The notes: a model not told the origin generated them from the sequence alone. DNA of 64,000 nucleotides from Rhodobacteraceae bacterium QY30 (GCA_002356635.1 CP023454.1:1-64000); one strand, 5' to 3'; positions 44,869 through 55,295 are shown, counted from the stretch's first letter. Numbers and translations are program-made.

Positions 44869-46727
44869 GCAGATGCAGCTTTCCTCGCCTGCCGCAGTCG
44901 CGCAAGAATCAGCGTCACGGCCGCGGGAGTCATACCTTCCAGTTTTGACGCGGCTGCGATGGACGCCGGTCGCGCACGTTTGAGCTTCGTCTTCAGCTCG
45001 TGAGACAAGCCGACGACTGCTTCATAATCGAGGTCGGCCGGGATCAGGATCGCCTCGTCCCGACGCATGGCATCGATGTCCGTCTGCTGTCGATCCAGAT
45101 ACGTTGCGTAAAGCGCGTCCCGGGCTACCTGCTCCTGAATCTCGGGATCCACCTGGGAAAGACGGGGGTTCAGGGGCGCCAGAGTGGCGAAATCGACGCC
45201 GGGGAAGGACAGCAGGGTGAAGCCAGACCGACGCACGCCATCCGCGCTGACAGCAATTCCAACCTTCCCAGCATCCTGAGGTGAAAGCTGTATCCGTTCC
45301 AGTTCAGCTTTTGCACCGGCCAGCTGGTCCATCTTGGTCAGGAAAGACCTGCGCCGGGTGTCATCCACACAATCCAGAGCAATAGCCTTCGGGGTCAACC
45401 TCTGATCGGCGTTGTCTGCGCGCAGCGAAAGTCGGAATTCGGCGCGCGAGGTAAACATGCGGTAAGGTTCCGTCACGCCACGCGTGACCAGATCGTCAAT
45501 CATCACCCCGATGTATGCTTCGGACCGCGAGAAGATCACCGGATCCCGCGAGAGCGCCCGCGCTGCCGCGTTAAGCCCGGCCACCACGCCTTGCGCCGCT
45601 GCTTCTTCATAACCGGTGGTTCCGTTGATCTGACCGGCAAGGAAAAGCGCAGGAATTTCCTTAAGAGCAAGGGTCGGCATCAAGGCGCGTGGGTCAACAT
45701 AATCATATTCAACCGCATATCCGGGTTGAACGATGCGAACGTCTTCCAGACCTCGAATCGACCGGACGTAGCTTTCCTGCACATCAACCGGCAGGGACGT
45801 GGAAATTCCGTTCGGATAAACCGTGCTGTCGTCCAGCCCTTCCGGTTCCAGAAATACCTGATGAGACGCCTTGTCAGCGAACCGAACCACCTTGTCCTCG
45901 ATCGACGGGCAGTAGCGCGGACCAACCCCCTCAATGAACCCGCCATACATGGCGGACTTTTCCAGATTGTTGCGTATGATTTCGTGTGTGCGCTCATTCG
46001 TGTCGGTGATTCCGCAATCGATCTGGCGCACAAGCGGCTTGCGGTTAAGGAACGAAAACATCACAGGTACATCGTCGCCCGGCTGACGATCGAGAATGTC
46101 CCAGTTGATCGTGGTTCCATCCAAGCGCGGTGGAGTTCCGGTTTTCAGGCGCCCCATCGGCAGGTCAAACCTGTAAAGTCGCTCAGCCAGCGGAATCGAC
46201 GGACAGTCCCCCATCCGGCCCGCCGGCCGGCATTGATCGCCAATGTGGATGACTCCGTTCAGGAACGTTCCGGTGGTCAGAATAACAGCAGCGGCAGAAA
46301 GCTCCGTTCCATCGCCGAGGCGAACCCCCTGTGCATTCTCCAGCAGGTCAACGACTTCAGCTTCGATGATCGTCAAATGCGGAGTGGCGGCCAGAGTGCG
46401 CTGCATCGCTTGACGGTAGAGTTTTCGGTCCGCCTGTGCCCGCGGTCCCTGCACAGCCGGTCCCTTGCGGCGGTTCAACAGCCGGAACTGAATTCCGGCC
46501 TGGTCGGCCACCAGCCCCATGACACCACCCATGGCATCGACTTCGCGGACCAGATGGCCCTTTCCAAGTCCCCCGATAGCCGGGTTGCACGACATCACGC
46601 CGATCGTTTCCCGAGAGAATGTCACCAAAGCAGTCTGTGCACCCATCCGCGCGGCGGCGTGGGCTGCATCGGAACCGGCATGACCGCCGCCCACTACGAT
46701 GACGTCAAAATGTTTCACGTGAAACAC
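44865..46727 (-). CDS. mnmG: tRNA uridine-34 modification enzyme MnmG (GidA)
   Basis: 620-residue FAD/NADH enzyme that with MnmE makes the (c)mnm5 modification at wobble U34. The FAD fold [19 protein letters not shown] begins at about 11; [22 protein letters not shown] and [14 protein letters not shown] are MnmG signatures. The GTG start and first six codons are encoded by a perfect parS palindrome, giving the MFHVKH N-terminus often seen in this position. mnmE lies 3 bp upstream. Confidence 0.96.
   Translation of the reverse strand: MFHVKHFDVIVVGGGHAGSDAAHAAARMGAQTALVTFSRETIGVMSCNPAIGGLGKGHLVREVDAMGGVMGLVADQAGIQFRLLNRRKGPAVQGPRAQADRKLYRQAMQRTLAATPHLTIIEAEVVDLLENAQGVRLGDGTELSAAAVILTTGTFLNGVIHIGDQCRPAGRMGDCPSIPLAERLYRFDLPMGRLKTGTPPRLDGTTINWDILDRQPGDDVPVMFSFLNRKPLVRQIDCGITDTNERTHEIIRNNLEKSAMYGGFIEGVGPRYCPSIEDKVVRFADKASHQVFLEPEGLDDSTVYPNGISTSLPVDVQESYVRSIRGLEDVRIVQPGYAVEYDYVDPRALMPTLALKEIPALFLAGQINGTTGYEEAAAQGVVAGLNAAARALSRDPVIFSRSEAYIGVMIDDLVTRGVTEPYRMFTSRAEFRLSLRADNADQRLTPKAIALDCVDDTRRRSFLTKMDQLAGAKAELERIQLSPQDAGKVGIAVSADGVRRSGFTLLSFPGVDFATLAPLNPRLSQVDPEIQEQVARDALYATYLDRQQTDIDAMRRDEAILIPADLDYEAVVGLSHELKTKLKRARPASIAAASKLEGMTPAAVTLILARLRQARKAASA
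46711..46726. promoter_or_regulatory. parS centromere-like site 2 (mnmG start)
   Basis: A second exact TGTTTCACGTGAAACA, covering the first codons of mnmG and the mnmE-mnmG junction, about 3.2-3.6 kb left of the candidate origin. Two perfect copies 1.9 kb apart make a ParB-loading zone very likely. Confidence 0.93.
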
Positions 46728-46730
46728 TCC

Positions 46731-48011
46731 TCATTTGCCGATGCAGAAGGACGCAAAGATTTCGCCTAGCAGATCCTCGACATCCACACGGCCAACCAGC
46801 GAATCCAGCGAGCGGACCGCGCGCCTCAGCCACTCGGCCGCAAGTTCAGCCTCAGCCCCTGCACATAGTAGATCTTTAGCCGATTCCAAAGCCTGTTCTG
46901 CGTCAAACAATGCCCGCCGATGCCGTTCACGAATGATCACACCGCCGCCCGATGCCCGCGTCGAAAGGACACGAGAGATTTCGGCAACCAGCCGGTCCAC
47001 CCCTTGGCCCGTTTTGCCTGATACCGCCAAGCCGGATTTCAGCCGTTGATCGGCCTTACCCCAGACCACAAGGTCGTCTTCCAAAGGCAGAAGCAAGGGA
47101 ACTTGGTCTTCCTCCAGCAGGAAAACCCGAAGGTCGGCCTTTCGTGCGCGATCGACAGCCCGCGCAATACCGATGCTTTCCACCGGATCGTTGGTAGCGC
47201 GCAAGCCGGCAGTGTCCAGAATGGTGACCGGCAGCCCGTTCAGATCCATCCGCACCTCGATCACATCCCGAGTGGTCCCGGCATGCTCGGATGTAATCGC
47301 CGCCTCACGCCCCGCCAACGCATTCAGAAGCGTGGACTTTCCCGCATTCGGTTGCCCGACGATGGCAACTTCGAATCCGTCACGGATGCGTTCTGCTATC
47401 CCATATCGTGATATTTCGGCGCGCAGCGAGTCTGCGGTACCGACGATCAGGCTCAAGACCTCGGGCGTCACATCAACCGGTACGTCCTCGTCCGCAAAGT
47501 CGATGGTGGCTTCGATCAAGGCGGCGGCGCGGATCAAATGGCGCCGCCATTCTTCCGTCCGGGCACCAATCGCACCGGACAGGACCCGCAGCGCCTGTTT
47601 CCGCTGCGCTTCGGTTTCGGCGTCCAGAAGATCCGCAAGGCCTTCAACTTCAGCCAGGTCCAGCTTGCCGTTCTCCAGCGCGCGGCGCGTGAATTCGCCG
47701 GGTTCCGCCAGTCGCAGTCCCGGAAGACGGCCGATACATTGCAGCACCGCTGCCACAGTGGCCGGCGCGCCGTGAACCTGCAGTTCGGCCACCCGTTCGC
47801 CGGTGAAACTGGCTCCCTTTTCAAAGACCAGAACCAAGGCCTGATCCAGCGCATCCTCGCCGTCTTTCAGGATGCGCAGCACAGCCTGTCGCGGGGCGGG
47901 CACCTCCCCGGTCAGCGAACTGACCGCATCCCACGCCAGGGGACCGGAAATACGGATCACCGCCACGCCCGCCTTACCGCGCGCCGTGGCCGGGGCAAAA
48001 ATGGTATCCAT
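46731..48011 (-). CDS. mnmE: tRNA modification GTPase MnmE (TrmE)
   Basis: 426-residue GTPase partner of MnmG. The N-terminal tetrahydrofolate-binding domain opens [22 protein letters not shown]; the inserted G domain has [14 protein letters not shown] (about 217-230), DTAGLR and GKADQ; the C-terminal CIGK ends the protein (423-426), carrying the essential Cys. Slightly shorter than E. coli MnmE (454) because of a reduced G domain. 30 bp downstream of rho. Confidence 0.95.
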   Translation of the reverse strand: MDTIFAPATARGKAGVAVIRISGPLAWDAVSSLTGEVPAPRQAVLRILKDGEDALDQALVLVFEKGASFTGERVAELQVHGAPATVAAVLQCIGRLPGLRLAEPGEFTRRALENGKLDLAEVEGLADLLDAETEAQRKQALRVLSGAIGARTEEWRRHLIRAAALIEATIDFADEDVPVDVTPEVLSLIVGTADSLRAEISRYGIAERIRDGFEVAIVGQPNAGKSTLLNALAGREAAITSEHAGTTRDVIEVRMDLNGLPVTILDTAGLRATNDPVESIGIARAVDRARKADLRVFLLEEDQVPLLLPLEDDLVVWGKADQRLKSGLAVSGKTGQGVDRLVAEISRVLSTRASGGGVIIRERHRRALFDAEQALESAKDLLCAGAEAELAAEWLRRAVRSLDSLVGRVDVEDLLGEIFASFCIGK

Positions 48012-48041
48012 CTCCGTAACCCGTTGTTCCGGATCTAAAAA

Positions 48042-49325
48042 TCAGGCGTTCATCGACTCGAAGAATTCGCCATTGGTCTTGGTCTGCTTCAGTTTCGAGA
48101 TCAGGAATTCGATCGCATCCGTTGTGCCCATCGGGTTCAGGATCCGGCGCAGGACATACGTCTTCTGCAGATCCTTCTGGTCGACCAGCAGATCTTCCTT
48201 CCGGGTACCGGATTTCAGGATATCCATCGCCGGGAAGACGCGCTTGTCCGCCACCTTGCGGTCCAGAACGATCTCGGAGTTGCCAGTGCCCTTGAACTCT
48301 TCGAAGATCACCTCGTCCATGCGGCTGCCGGTGTCGATCAGCGCCGTGGCGATGATGGTCAGCGAGCCACCCTCCTCGATGTTCCGCGCCGCGCCGAAGA
48401 AACGCTTCGGTCGCTGCAGCGCGTTCGCATCGACACCCCCGGTCAGCACCTTGCCCGAGCTGGGTACCACGGTGTTGAAAGCGCGACCCAGACGAGTGAT
48501 CGAGTCGAGCAGGATCACCACGTCGCGCTTGTGTTCGACCAAGCGCTTGGCCTTTTCGATCACCATCTCGGCCACCGCAACGTGCCGCGTCGCCGGTTCG
48601 TCGAAGGTCGAGGACACGACTTCACCCTTCACCGAGCGCTGCATGTCCGTCACTTCCTCGGGCCGCTCATCGATCAGCAGCACGATCAGGTAGCATTCCG
48701 GGTGGTTGGTCGCGATGGAATGCGCGATGTTTTGCAGAAGAACCGTCTTGCCGGTCCGCGGCGGCGCGACGATCAGTCCGCGCTGGCCCTTCCCGATCGG
48801 TGCAACAAGATCGATGATCCGGGCGGAGCGATCACGGATCGTCGGATCTTCGATCTCCATCTTCAGGCGTTCATCCGGGTAAAGAGGCGTCAGGTTGTCG
48901 AAGGCGACCTTATGTCGCGCCTTCTCCGGGTCTTCGAAGTTGATCCGCGTGACCTTGGTCAGTGCGAAATACCGTTCGTTTTCACCCGGCGCCTTGATGA
49001 CTCCTTCCACGGTGTCGCCGGTCCGCAGGGAATACTGCCGGATCATGTCCGGGCTGACGTAGATGTCATCCGGGCCCGGCAGGTAGTTGGCCTCGGGCGA
49101 ACGCAAGAAGCCGAAACCGTCCTGAAGAACCTCCAGCACGCCGTCGCCGCCGATTTCCCAACCCTCTTCCGCGTGCTCCTTCAGAAGCGAGAACATCATC
49201 TCGCCCTTGCGCATGGTCGAGGCGTTTTCGATCTCCCATTCCTCGGCCAGCGCCAGCAGTTCTGCGGGGCTTTTGGCCTTCAGGTCGGCAAGGTTTAGGT
49301 GTTCTTGGGTCATGACAAGACTCAT
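48042..49325 (-). CDS. rho: Transcription termination factor Rho
   Basis: 427-residue hexameric RNA helicase. N-terminal [24 protein letters not shown]-binding cold-shock-like region [22 protein letters not shown], Walker [13 protein letters not shown] near 190, and the Q/R-loop segment [12 protein letters not shown] and [15 protein letters not shown]. The ATG at 49325 has AGGA at a good distance; ATG 49313 is possible. It stands between hemJ and mnmE in the conserved origin-side order. Confidence 0.96.
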   Translation of the reverse strand: MSLVMTQEHLNLADLKAKSPAELLALAEEWEIENASTMRKGEMMFSLLKEHAEEGWEIGGDGVLEVLQDGFGFLRSPEANYLPGPDDIYVSPDMIRQYSLRTGDTVEGVIKAPGENERYFALTKVTRINFEDPEKARHKVAFDNLTPLYPDERLKMEIEDPTIRDRSARIIDLVAPIGKGQRGLIVAPPRTGKTVLLQNIAHSIATNHPECYLIVLLIDERPEEVTDMQRSVKGEVVSSTFDEPATRHVAVAEMVIEKAKRLVEHKRDVVILLDSITRLGRAFNTVVPSSGKVLTGGVDANALQRPKRFFGAARNIEEGGSLTIIATALIDTGSRMDEVIFEEFKGTGNSEIVLDRKVADKRVFPAMDILKSGTRKEDLLVDQKDLQKTYVLRRILNPMGTTDAIEFLISKLKQTKTNGEFFESMNA

Positions 49326-49437
49326 GTCGGATCCTGGCGGCAGGGCCATAGAGGGAATTCAGGGGAAAAGCTTCCGGGCCGGACGGCCCCGCTGGCAACG
49401 CCCTTACACCGGCATGGGGTTAGAAGTCAATCTTGGC

Positions 49438-49890
49438 TCAGAACTTCACGATGACCGAAAAGACAATCACGATCATCAGGATCGTCGGCACTTCGTTCAT
49501 CATCCGGTACTGGCGGCCGGTGAACTGGTTCGTGCCCTTGACGAAATCCTTTCGCCGGCGGGCCAGCCAGTGGTGGAACAGCGTCATGCCGATCACGGCG
49601 GCAGCCTTGGTCCAGGGCCAGATCTCTCCCCACGAGACGATGCCGGGGGTAAAGACCAGACCCAGGCCGAAAATCCAGGTCGCGAAGCTTGCCGGATTGA
49701 TGATCGCCTTCAGAAGCCGGCGTTCCATCACCTGGAACATCGCATCGGTGGGGCTGCCCCGCTCGACCTGTTCGACGTGGTAGACAAACAGCCGGGGCAG
49801 ATAGAACAACCCCGCCATCCACGCAATGACCGAGATCACGTGCAGCGACTTGGTCCAGGGATACATCTCGGCCAGAAAATCCTGGATCAT
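49438..49890 (-). CDS. hemJ: Protoporphyrinogen IX oxidase HemJ
   Basis: 150-residue four-helix inner-membrane protein catalysing the penultimate heme step. KSLHVISVIAWMAGLFYLPRLFVYHVEQ (about 14-41) contains the conserved His and Arg residues; RLLKAIINPASFATWIFGLGL and the final MMNEVPTILMIVIVFSVIVKF are typical (spans about 57-78 and 129-150). It is the gene directly left of the candidate origin; hemE, often adjacent in relatives, is absent from the window. Confidence 0.93.
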   Translation of the reverse strand: MIQDFLAEMYPWTKSLHVISVIAWMAGLFYLPRLFVYHVEQVERGSPTDAMFQVMERRLLKAIINPASFATWIFGLGLVFTPGIVSWGEIWPWTKAAAVIGMTLFHHWLARRRKDFVKGTNQFTGRQYRMMNEVPTILMIVIVFSVIVKF

Positions 49891-50304
49891 CGCGCACCTG
49901 CCTCTCTGCTTTCCTCAATAAAGAGAAAGAAAAGGAAAGAGAAGATGATGATGTATGGGCCTGTGGATCATGTGGATTACACCAAAGTCCCGGATTTCAT
50001 TCACATGGGCCGGTATTGTGGACGACCCTGTGCAAAACCTGCAGCCGAGATGAAAATTTTCACAAAATCAAACAAAAACAATGGGTTGAATAGGTTATAC
50101 CGGATGAAGGATTGTGCATAACTGCCGGGGGTCTTCCCGGGCGTGAATTTCACCCACAGGACGGATGGGCGGCTGTTCACAGCGGGATCAAAACCCGGGC
50201 TGTCTTGACAAGTGGGGCACTTATCCCGGACCAGTCGCAAGTGTCTAAATCATCCCTAAACCGCCCCTTAGGCTCACCCCCGAGTCGCCCACAGACCTGT
50301 CCCC
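49891..50304. other. Candidate chromosomal origin of replication (oriC)
   Basis: 414-bp gene-free gap between divergent hemJ and maf. DnaA-box-like 9-mers: TGTGGATCA (49962-49970) and TGTGGATTA (49971-49979) directly abutting, TCATTCACA (49997-50005), TGTGGACGA (50017-50025), TGTGCAAAA (50029-50037), ATTTTCACA (50056-50064) and TGTGCATAA (50113-50121, an exact reverse match to TTATNCACA). An AT-rich stretch (50051-50099) inside the cluster could unwind. A CCGGG/CCCGG inverted repeat lies at 50125-50140. Flanking genes all read outward, with parABS and mnmG close by. Function not shown. Confidence 0.72.
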
Positions 50305-50901
50305 ATGCTTCCACCCACACTGATCCTTGCCTCCGGCTCTGAAATCCGCGCCCGGCTGCTGACGCAGGCCGGCGTGCGGTTCGAAACCCGTCCCGTCCGT
50401 ATTGACGAAAACGCCGTTAGAGACGCTTTTCTGGCCGAAGGCGCCTCGCCCCGTGATCTGGCCGATGCCCTGGCCGAGATGAAGGCGCTGCGGCCCAGGA
50501 TTGTTGACGTTCTGGTGCTGGGGGCGGATCAGGTTCTGGAATGCGACGGCCGGATCTATGCGAAGCCCGAGACACCAGTTGATGCGATCGATCACCTGCG
50601 CCAGCTCTCAGGCCGGACGCACCATCTGTATTCGGCCGCGGTCGTCTGTCGCGATGGTGTGCCGCTTTGGCGGCATGTCGGGCATGTGCGGATGACGATG
50701 CATCCTTTGTCCGAAGCGTTCATCCGGGACTATGTCGCGCGGAACTGGGACAGCATCCGCCACGCCGTCGGCTGCTACAAGCTTGAGGAGGAAGGAGTGC
50801 GACTTTTCTCTCGCATCGACGGGGATTACTTTTCAATTCTGGGTCTGCCGTTGATCGAACTCTTGACCTGGTTGCGCGCCCGGGGCGAGATGAGCACATG
50901 A
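50305..50901 (+). CDS. maf: Maf-family nucleoside-triphosphate pyrophosphatase
   Basis: 198-residue Maf protein hydrolysing non-canonical or pyrimidine NTPs. LILASGSEIRARLLTQAGV (about 6-24), VLGADQVLECDGRIYAKP and HAVGCYKLEEEGVRLFSRIDGDYFSILGLP (split blocks) are family features. No clear ribosome site precedes the ATG. First gene right of the candidate origin; overlaps aroE by 4 nt. Confidence 0.92.
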   Translation: MLPPTLILASGSEIRARLLTQAGVRFETRPVRIDENAVRDAFLAEGASPRDLADALAEMKALRPRIVDVLVLGADQVLECDGRIYAKPETPVDAIDHLRQLSGRTHHLYSAAVVCRDGVPLWRHVGHVRMTMHPLSEAFIRDYVARNWDSIRHAVGCYKLEEEGVRLFSRIDGDYFSILGLPLIELLTWLRARGEMST

Positions 50902-51737
50902 CTGAAAATACTCGCATTCCCCTGGCTGGCGTCATCGGTTCTCCGATCGCGCATTCCAGATCCCCGCGCCTGCATGGGCATTGGCTGAAGACATATGGAA
51001 TCAACGGGTTCTACATCCCCATGGATGTCGCCGCCGCCGATCTTGCCGAGGTCTTGATCGCTTTGCCCAAGGCGGGTTTCGTCGGGGTGAACATCACGAT
51101 CCCGCACAAGGAGACGGTGCTGGCGCTGGCGGATGTGGTGACGGACCGGGCGGCCTTGATCGGGGCAGCCAACACGCTGATCTTTCGTCCGGATGGCCGA
51201 ATCCATGCCGACAATACCGATGGATATGGTTTCATGGCCAACCTGCGGCAGAACGCGCCCAACTGGGATGCCACGTCCGGCCCTGCGGCTGTATTGGGTG
51301 CGGGGGGTGCCGCACGGGCGGTCATCGCCTCGCTTCTTGAAGTGGGGACTCCGGAAATCCGCGTCGCCAACAGAACCCGTGCCCGCGCCGAGGCGCTGCG
51401 CCACGAATTCGGGGCCCGGATCATCGTGCAGGACTGGGCGCAGGCCGGCAACATGCTGGACGGGGCCGCGACAGTGGTCAACACCACGTCCCTGGGGATG
51501 CAGGGGAAACCCGATTTCCGTGTTCCTCTGGACGCGCTATCGCCGAAAGCCGTGGTGACGGATCTGGTCTATGCGCCACTTCGGACCCGCCTTCTGGAGG
51601 AAGCCGCGGCCATCGGCTGTATCACGGTCGATGGGCTGGGAATGCTGTTGCACCAGGCTGCCCCGGGTTTCGAACGCTGGTTCGGCATTCGTCCCGAGGT
51701 GGACGCCGCTACCCGCGCGGCGGTTCTGGCCACATGA
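50898..51737 (+). CDS. aroE: Shikimate 5-dehydrogenase
   Basis: 279-residue NADP enzyme reducing 3-dehydroshikimate. The shikimate-binding GSPIAHSRSPRLH (about 14-26), catalytic lysine in NITIPHKETV, NTDGYGFM and the NADP loop VLGAGGAARAV with following VANRTRARAEAL are all present. Coupled to maf and coaE by 4-nt overlaps. Confidence 0.96.
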   Translation: MTENTRIPLAGVIGSPIAHSRSPRLHGHWLKTYGINGFYIPMDVAAADLAEVLIALPKAGFVGVNITIPHKETVLALADVVTDRAALIGAANTLIFRPDGRIHADNTDGYGFMANLRQNAPNWDATSGPAAVLGAGGAARAVIASLLEVGTPEIRVANRTRARAEALRHEFGARIIVQDWAQAGNMLDGAATVVNTTSLGMQGKPDFRVPLDALSPKAVVTDLVYAPLRTRLLEEAAAIGCITVDGLGMLLHQAAPGFERWFGIRPEVDAATRAAVLAT

Positions 51738-52339
51738 CGCCCTTCCGGCTGGGGCTTACCGGCTCGATCGGCATGGGGAAATCCACAACCGCAGCCATGC
51801 TCGCGGCCGAAGGAGTCCCGGTCTGGGATGCCGATGGCGCGGTCCACCGGCTGTACGCACCGGGCGGTGCGGCGGTGGCACCCCTCTCGGAAGCCTTTCC
51901 TTCGGCTTTGGTTGCCGGGGGGATTGATCGCGGTGTCCTGAAGGCGATTATCGCAGCGGATCCGGCCGCAATTGCCCGCCTTGAACAGATCGTCCACCCG
52001 TTGGTCGCTGCCGATCGTGCGGCCTTTCTGGAACGGTGGGCGCGTGACAGGGCGGAGGTGGTGGTGCTGGATGTGCCGCTTCTGTTCGAACTGGGCAATG
52101 ACGCACAGATGGATGGCGTCGCCGTGGTCAGCGCCCCGCCCGAGGTACAAAGGCAACGGGTCATGGCACGGCCCGGCATGACCGAGGCGCAGTTCGATCT
52201 GATCCTGTCCCGGCAGATGCCCGACGCACAGAAACGTGCCCGTGCAACCTGGGTGATCGAAACGACGACCCTTGCAGAAGCCGAAGCGCAGGTGAAAAAG
52301 ATCCTGGCCGAGATCCGCCACAGGGCCCATGATGCGTGA
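51734..52339 (+). CDS. coaE: Dephospho-CoA kinase
   Basis: 201-residue final enzyme of CoA synthesis. The P-loop is LTGSIGMGKSTTA (about 8-20), followed by VPVWDADGAVHRLY, the lid region LEQIVHPLVAADR and VVLDVPLLFELG. Overlaps aroE by 4 nt and dnaQ by about 11 nt, the conserved maf-aroE-coaE-dnaQ set. Confidence 0.96.
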   Translation: MTPFRLGLTGSIGMGKSTTAAMLAAEGVPVWDADGAVHRLYAPGGAAVAPLSEAFPSALVAGGIDRGVLKAIIAADPAAIARLEQIVHPLVAADRAAFLERWARDRAEVVVLDVPLLFELGNDAQMDGVAVVSAPPEVQRQRVMARPGMTEAQFDLILSRQMPDAQKRARATWVIETTTLAEAEAQVKKILAEIRHRAHDA

Positions 52340-53027
52340 AATCGTTCTGGATACCGAAACGACGGGCTTTGAGCCTGCCGAAGGCCATCGTCTGGTCGAG
52401 ATCGGCGCCGTCGAACTGTTCAATCATGTTCCCACCGGGCGCACCTACCACCAGTACATCAACCCCGAACGTGCCATGCCGGCCGAAGCCTTTGCCGTGC
52501 ATGGCCTGGGCGACGACTTCCTTAAGGACAAGCCCCGTTTTGCCGAGGTAGCGCAGGCATTCCTTGATTTCATTTCCGACGCCCGGCTGGTGATCCACAA
52601 CGCCGCCTTCGACATGAAATTCCTGAACGCCGAACTGGCCTGGGCGCGGTTGCCGCCGATCCCGATGGAGCGGGCGCTCGACACTCTGGCGGTGGCCCGA
52701 CGGAAGTTTCCCGGTTCGCCCGCGACACTGGATGCGCTGTGCCGCCGCTTCGGCATCGACAACTCGGCCCGGGAAAAGCACGGCGCGCTTCTGGACAGCG
52801 AATTGCTGGCCGAGGTCTATCTGGAACTGACAGGCGGGCGGCAGCCCGACTTTGCCCTTTCGGTGGTGGAACAAGACGCTGGGCGCAATCAGCTCGACAT
52901 TGTCTGGCGGCCCGCACCCCGGCCCGTTCCCCTGGCGCCGCGTCTGACGCCGACCGAGGCAGAAGCGCATCGCGCCTTCGTCGCCGGTCTGGGCGAAGGC
53001 GCGATCTGGTTGCGGTTCGACGGCTGA
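52329..53027 (+). CDS. dnaQ: DNA polymerase III epsilon subunit (proofreading exonuclease)
   Basis: 232-residue DEDDh 3'-5' exonuclease. Exo I VLDTETTGFEP (Asp8/Glu10), Exo II LVIHNAAFDMKFLNAEL, Exo III HGALLDSELLAEVYLEL with the catalytic His. The C-terminal tail (about 180-232) is the polymerase-alpha binding part. Two adjacent ATGs (52329, 52332) are possible. The stop abuts the end of the convergent sugar transferase gene. Confidence 0.95.
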   Translation: MMREIVLDTETTGFEPAEGHRLVEIGAVELFNHVPTGRTYHQYINPERAMPAEAFAVHGLGDDFLKDKPRFAEVAQAFLDFISDARLVIHNAAFDMKFLNAELAWARLPPIPMERALDTLAVARRKFPGSPATLDALCRRFGIDNSAREKHGALLDSELLAEVYLELTGGRQPDFALSVVEQDAGRNQLDIVWRPAPRPVPLAPRLTPTEAEAHRAFVAGLGEGAIWLRFDG

Positions 53028-53699
53028 TTACTTGCCGGTGGCGCGCATCACCACGCCCACCGTCCGGAACAGGATCGACAGATCCTCGGTCAGTGACATG
53101 CGGCGAACGTAGCGTGTGTCGAACAGCACACGCTCGGCAAACGATCCCGCATTGCGGCGGCCGATCTGCCACAGGCCGGTGATCCCCGGCCGCACGCGGT
53201 AATAAGCGGCATCGACGCGACCTTCGCCATACAGCGCCTGCTGGTCCGGCATGAAGGGGCGCGGGCCAACCAGGCTCATGGTGCCGTTCAGCACGTTGAA
53301 CAGCTGCGGCAACTCATCCAGGCTGGTCTTGCGAAGGATCGCGCCAAAGCGGGTGATGCGCGGATCGTTCGCCAGCTTCTGGTTCTGATGCCACTCTGCG
53401 GCAATGCCGGGATCGCTGGCGATCATGTCCTTCAGAACCCGCTCGGCGTCCGGAACCATCGTGCGGATCTTCCAGCACCGGAAGGTCCGTCCGTCCTGTC
53501 CGACGCGAAGTTGCGTGTAAAAGGGATTGCCGCCTTGCAGCATTGTCATCCCGACGATCAGAATGAAAACCGGTACAAGCACCGGCAGGGCCAGCAGAAT
53601 AAGGGTCAAGTCAAAGAGGCGTTTGCCCCGGGTGGCATAGAGACTCGTTACGGCACCAGACGTCGGAAGTGTCGACGCTTCAAAGAGGGGGTACGTCAT
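53028..53699 (-). CDS. Undecaprenyl-phosphate sugar phosphotransferase (ExoY/WcaJ-type)
   Basis: 223-residue initiating transferase loading the first sugar-1-phosphate onto the lipid carrier for exopolysaccharide. A single N-terminal membrane helix (about 30-52, [22 protein letters not shown] as two pieces), [31 protein letters not shown] and [10 protein letters not shown] are the catalytic-domain blocks. It is the short ExoY form without the CoA-binding-like domain. The frame opens at a TTG (53729), but ATG 53699 with GGAG upstream is preferred. No other polysaccharide genes are nearby. Confidence 0.88.
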   Translation of the reverse strand: MTYPLFEASTLPTSGAVTSLYATRGKRLFDLTLILLALPVLVPVFILIVGMTMLQGGNPFYTQLRVGQDGRTFRCWKIRTMVPDAERVLKDMIASDPGIAAEWHQNQKLANDPRITRFGAILRKTSLDELPQLFNVLNGTMSLVGPRPFMPDQQALYGEGRVDAAYYRVRPGITGLWQIGRRNAGSFAERVLFDTRYVRRMSLTEDLSILFRTVGVVMRATGK

Positions 53700-53915
53700 C
53701 TGGCGATGCTCCGCTTCCAATAACTTCAATAACCAGCCCCCCGGCCTAAGTAATGAATTGTCTAGGCCAGTATTGTCTTAAAAACAAACGACAAAGTCGG
53801 GGCAGCAAGAAACGGTCATGTCCCGGAACCGCCACAATCCGCCGCAATTTCACGAACGGTCCGAGAACGGATGGTTAAGATGCAGGTTAACCGTCACCCG
53901 GATGCCACAAAGAGT

Positions 53916-53951
53916 TGCGGCGTTGCAGCAAATTATGACTGCAACGCCGCA
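53916..53951 (-). terminator. Large hairpin beyond the xyl operon end
   Basis: Perfect 13-bp arms TGCGGCGTTGCAG (53916-53928) / CTGCAACGCCGCA (53939-53951) with a 10-nt AT-rich loop, 39 bp downstream of the xylA stop. The minus-strand tail is ACTCTTTG, a weak U-tract. It is the likely 3' end of the xylose operon. Confidence 0.6.
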
Positions 53952-53990
53952 TTCAGCCCGACGACCCCGTGAGCGGTATGATTCGTCAGG

Positions 53991-55295
53991 TCAGACGAAT
54001 CTGTTCCAGATGTTCTCCAACCGCTCTTGCCGTCCGGACCGTGGATGGGGGTCTACGCCGTCTGCAAGGACCTTCGCCGCAATCGCATCCAGTGATCCGC
54101 CCTCCAGCATCGCGCGGTTTTCCGGGCGGTCCCAGTCTGCGTAGCGCGCGTTCCGGGCGCGTTCCAGCGATCCGTCCTCCCACAGGGCCGCGGCGGCCTT
54201 CAGCGCCCTAGCGCAGACATCCATCCCGCCAACATGCGCCAGGATCAGGTCTTCGGGATCCAGGCTTTGCCGTCTGATCTTGGCATCGAAGTTCGTGCCC
54301 CCCGTCGTGAAACCGCCCGCGCGGATCACCTCGTAATAAGCCCGGGCCAGTTCCGGCACATTGTCGGGGAACTGATCGGTGTCCCAACCGGACTGATAGT
54401 CGTTGCGGTTCATGTCGATCGAGCCGAACAGCCCCAGCGCCGCCGCCAGCGCCAGTTCGTGTTCGAATGAATGTCCCGCAAGGATCGCATGGCCCTGCTC
54501 GATGTTGACCTTGACCTCGTTCTCCAGCCCGAACCGCTTCAGGAAACCGTAGACCGTGGCCACGTCGTAATCATACTGGTGCTTCGAAGGCTCCTGTGGT
54601 TTCGGCTCGATCAGGATCGCGCCCTGAAAGCCGATCTTGTATTTGTAGTCGACGACCATTTGCAGGAAACGCCCCGCCTGCTGGCTTTCCCGCGCCAGGT
54701 CGGTGTTCAGCAGGGTCTCATAGCCTTCGCGACCGCCCCACAGGACGTAGTTCTGTCCGCCCAGCCGATGTGTCGCATCCATGCAGGATTTCACCGTGGC
54801 CGCGGCATAGGCAAACACCTCGGGGTCGGGGTTCGTCGCCGCCCCCGCCATCCAGCGGCGGTGCGAAAACATGTTGGCCGTGCCCCACAATAGTCGGGTG
54901 CGGCTCGTCTGCATTTTCGCGGCGAAATAGTCGGTAATCTCTTCCAGGTTCCGCAGGCCTTCCGCGAAGGTCGTCCCTTCGGGCCGCGCATCCGCATCGT
55001 GAAAGCAAAAGAACGGCACGTTCAGGATGTCGAACATCTGGAAGGCCACATCGGCCTTCAGTCGGGCCAGTTCCATCGTATCGCCGAACCAGGGCCGCTC
55101 GAACGTCTGTCCGCCGAAAGGATCGCCACCCGGCCAGGCAAGACTGTGCCAGTAGGCCACGGCGAAGCGCAGGTGATCTTCCATCCGCTTTCCCAGCACC
55201 AGTTCGTCGGGATTGTAATGCCGGAAGGCGAATTCGTTCGTGGTCTGCGGACCTTCGTAGAGGACCTGCGGAATTCCCTGGAAAAACTCGGTCAT
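53991..55295 (-). CDS. xylA: Xylose isomerase
   Basis: 434-residue metal-dependent isomerase converting xylose to xylulose. [12 protein letters not shown] (about 96-107) carries the catalytic His and Asp; [17 protein letters not shown] and [18 protein letters not shown] contain the metal-ligand Glu/His. Class II length (about 435). Overlaps xylB by 4 nt; last gene of the xylFHGBA operon. Confidence 0.96.
   Translation of the reverse strand: MTEFFQGIPQVLYEGPQTTNEFAFRHYNPDELVLGKRMEDHLRFAVAYWHSLAWPGGDPFGGQTFERPWFGDTMELARLKADVAFQMFDILNVPFFCFHDADARPEGTTFAEGLRNLEEITDYFAAKMQTSRTRLLWGTANMFSHRRWMAGAATNPDPEVFAYAAATVKSCMDATHRLGGQNYVLWGGREGYETLLNTDLARESQQAGRFLQMVVDYKYKIGFQGAILIEPKPQEPSKHQYDYDVATVYGFLKRFGLENEVKVNIEQGHAILAGHSFEHELALAAALGLFGSIDMNRNDYQSGWDTDQFPDNVPELARAYYEVIRAGGFTTGGTNFDAKIRRQSLDPEDLILAHVGGMDVCARALKAAAALWEDGSLERARNARYADWDRPENRAMLEGGSLDAIAAKVLADGVDPHPRSGRQERLENIWNRFV

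Noticed and set aside
53875-53890. CtrA site upstream of the sugar transferase gene
   Set aside because: The two TTAA half-sites are 8 nt apart instead of 7, so the geometry is wrong.
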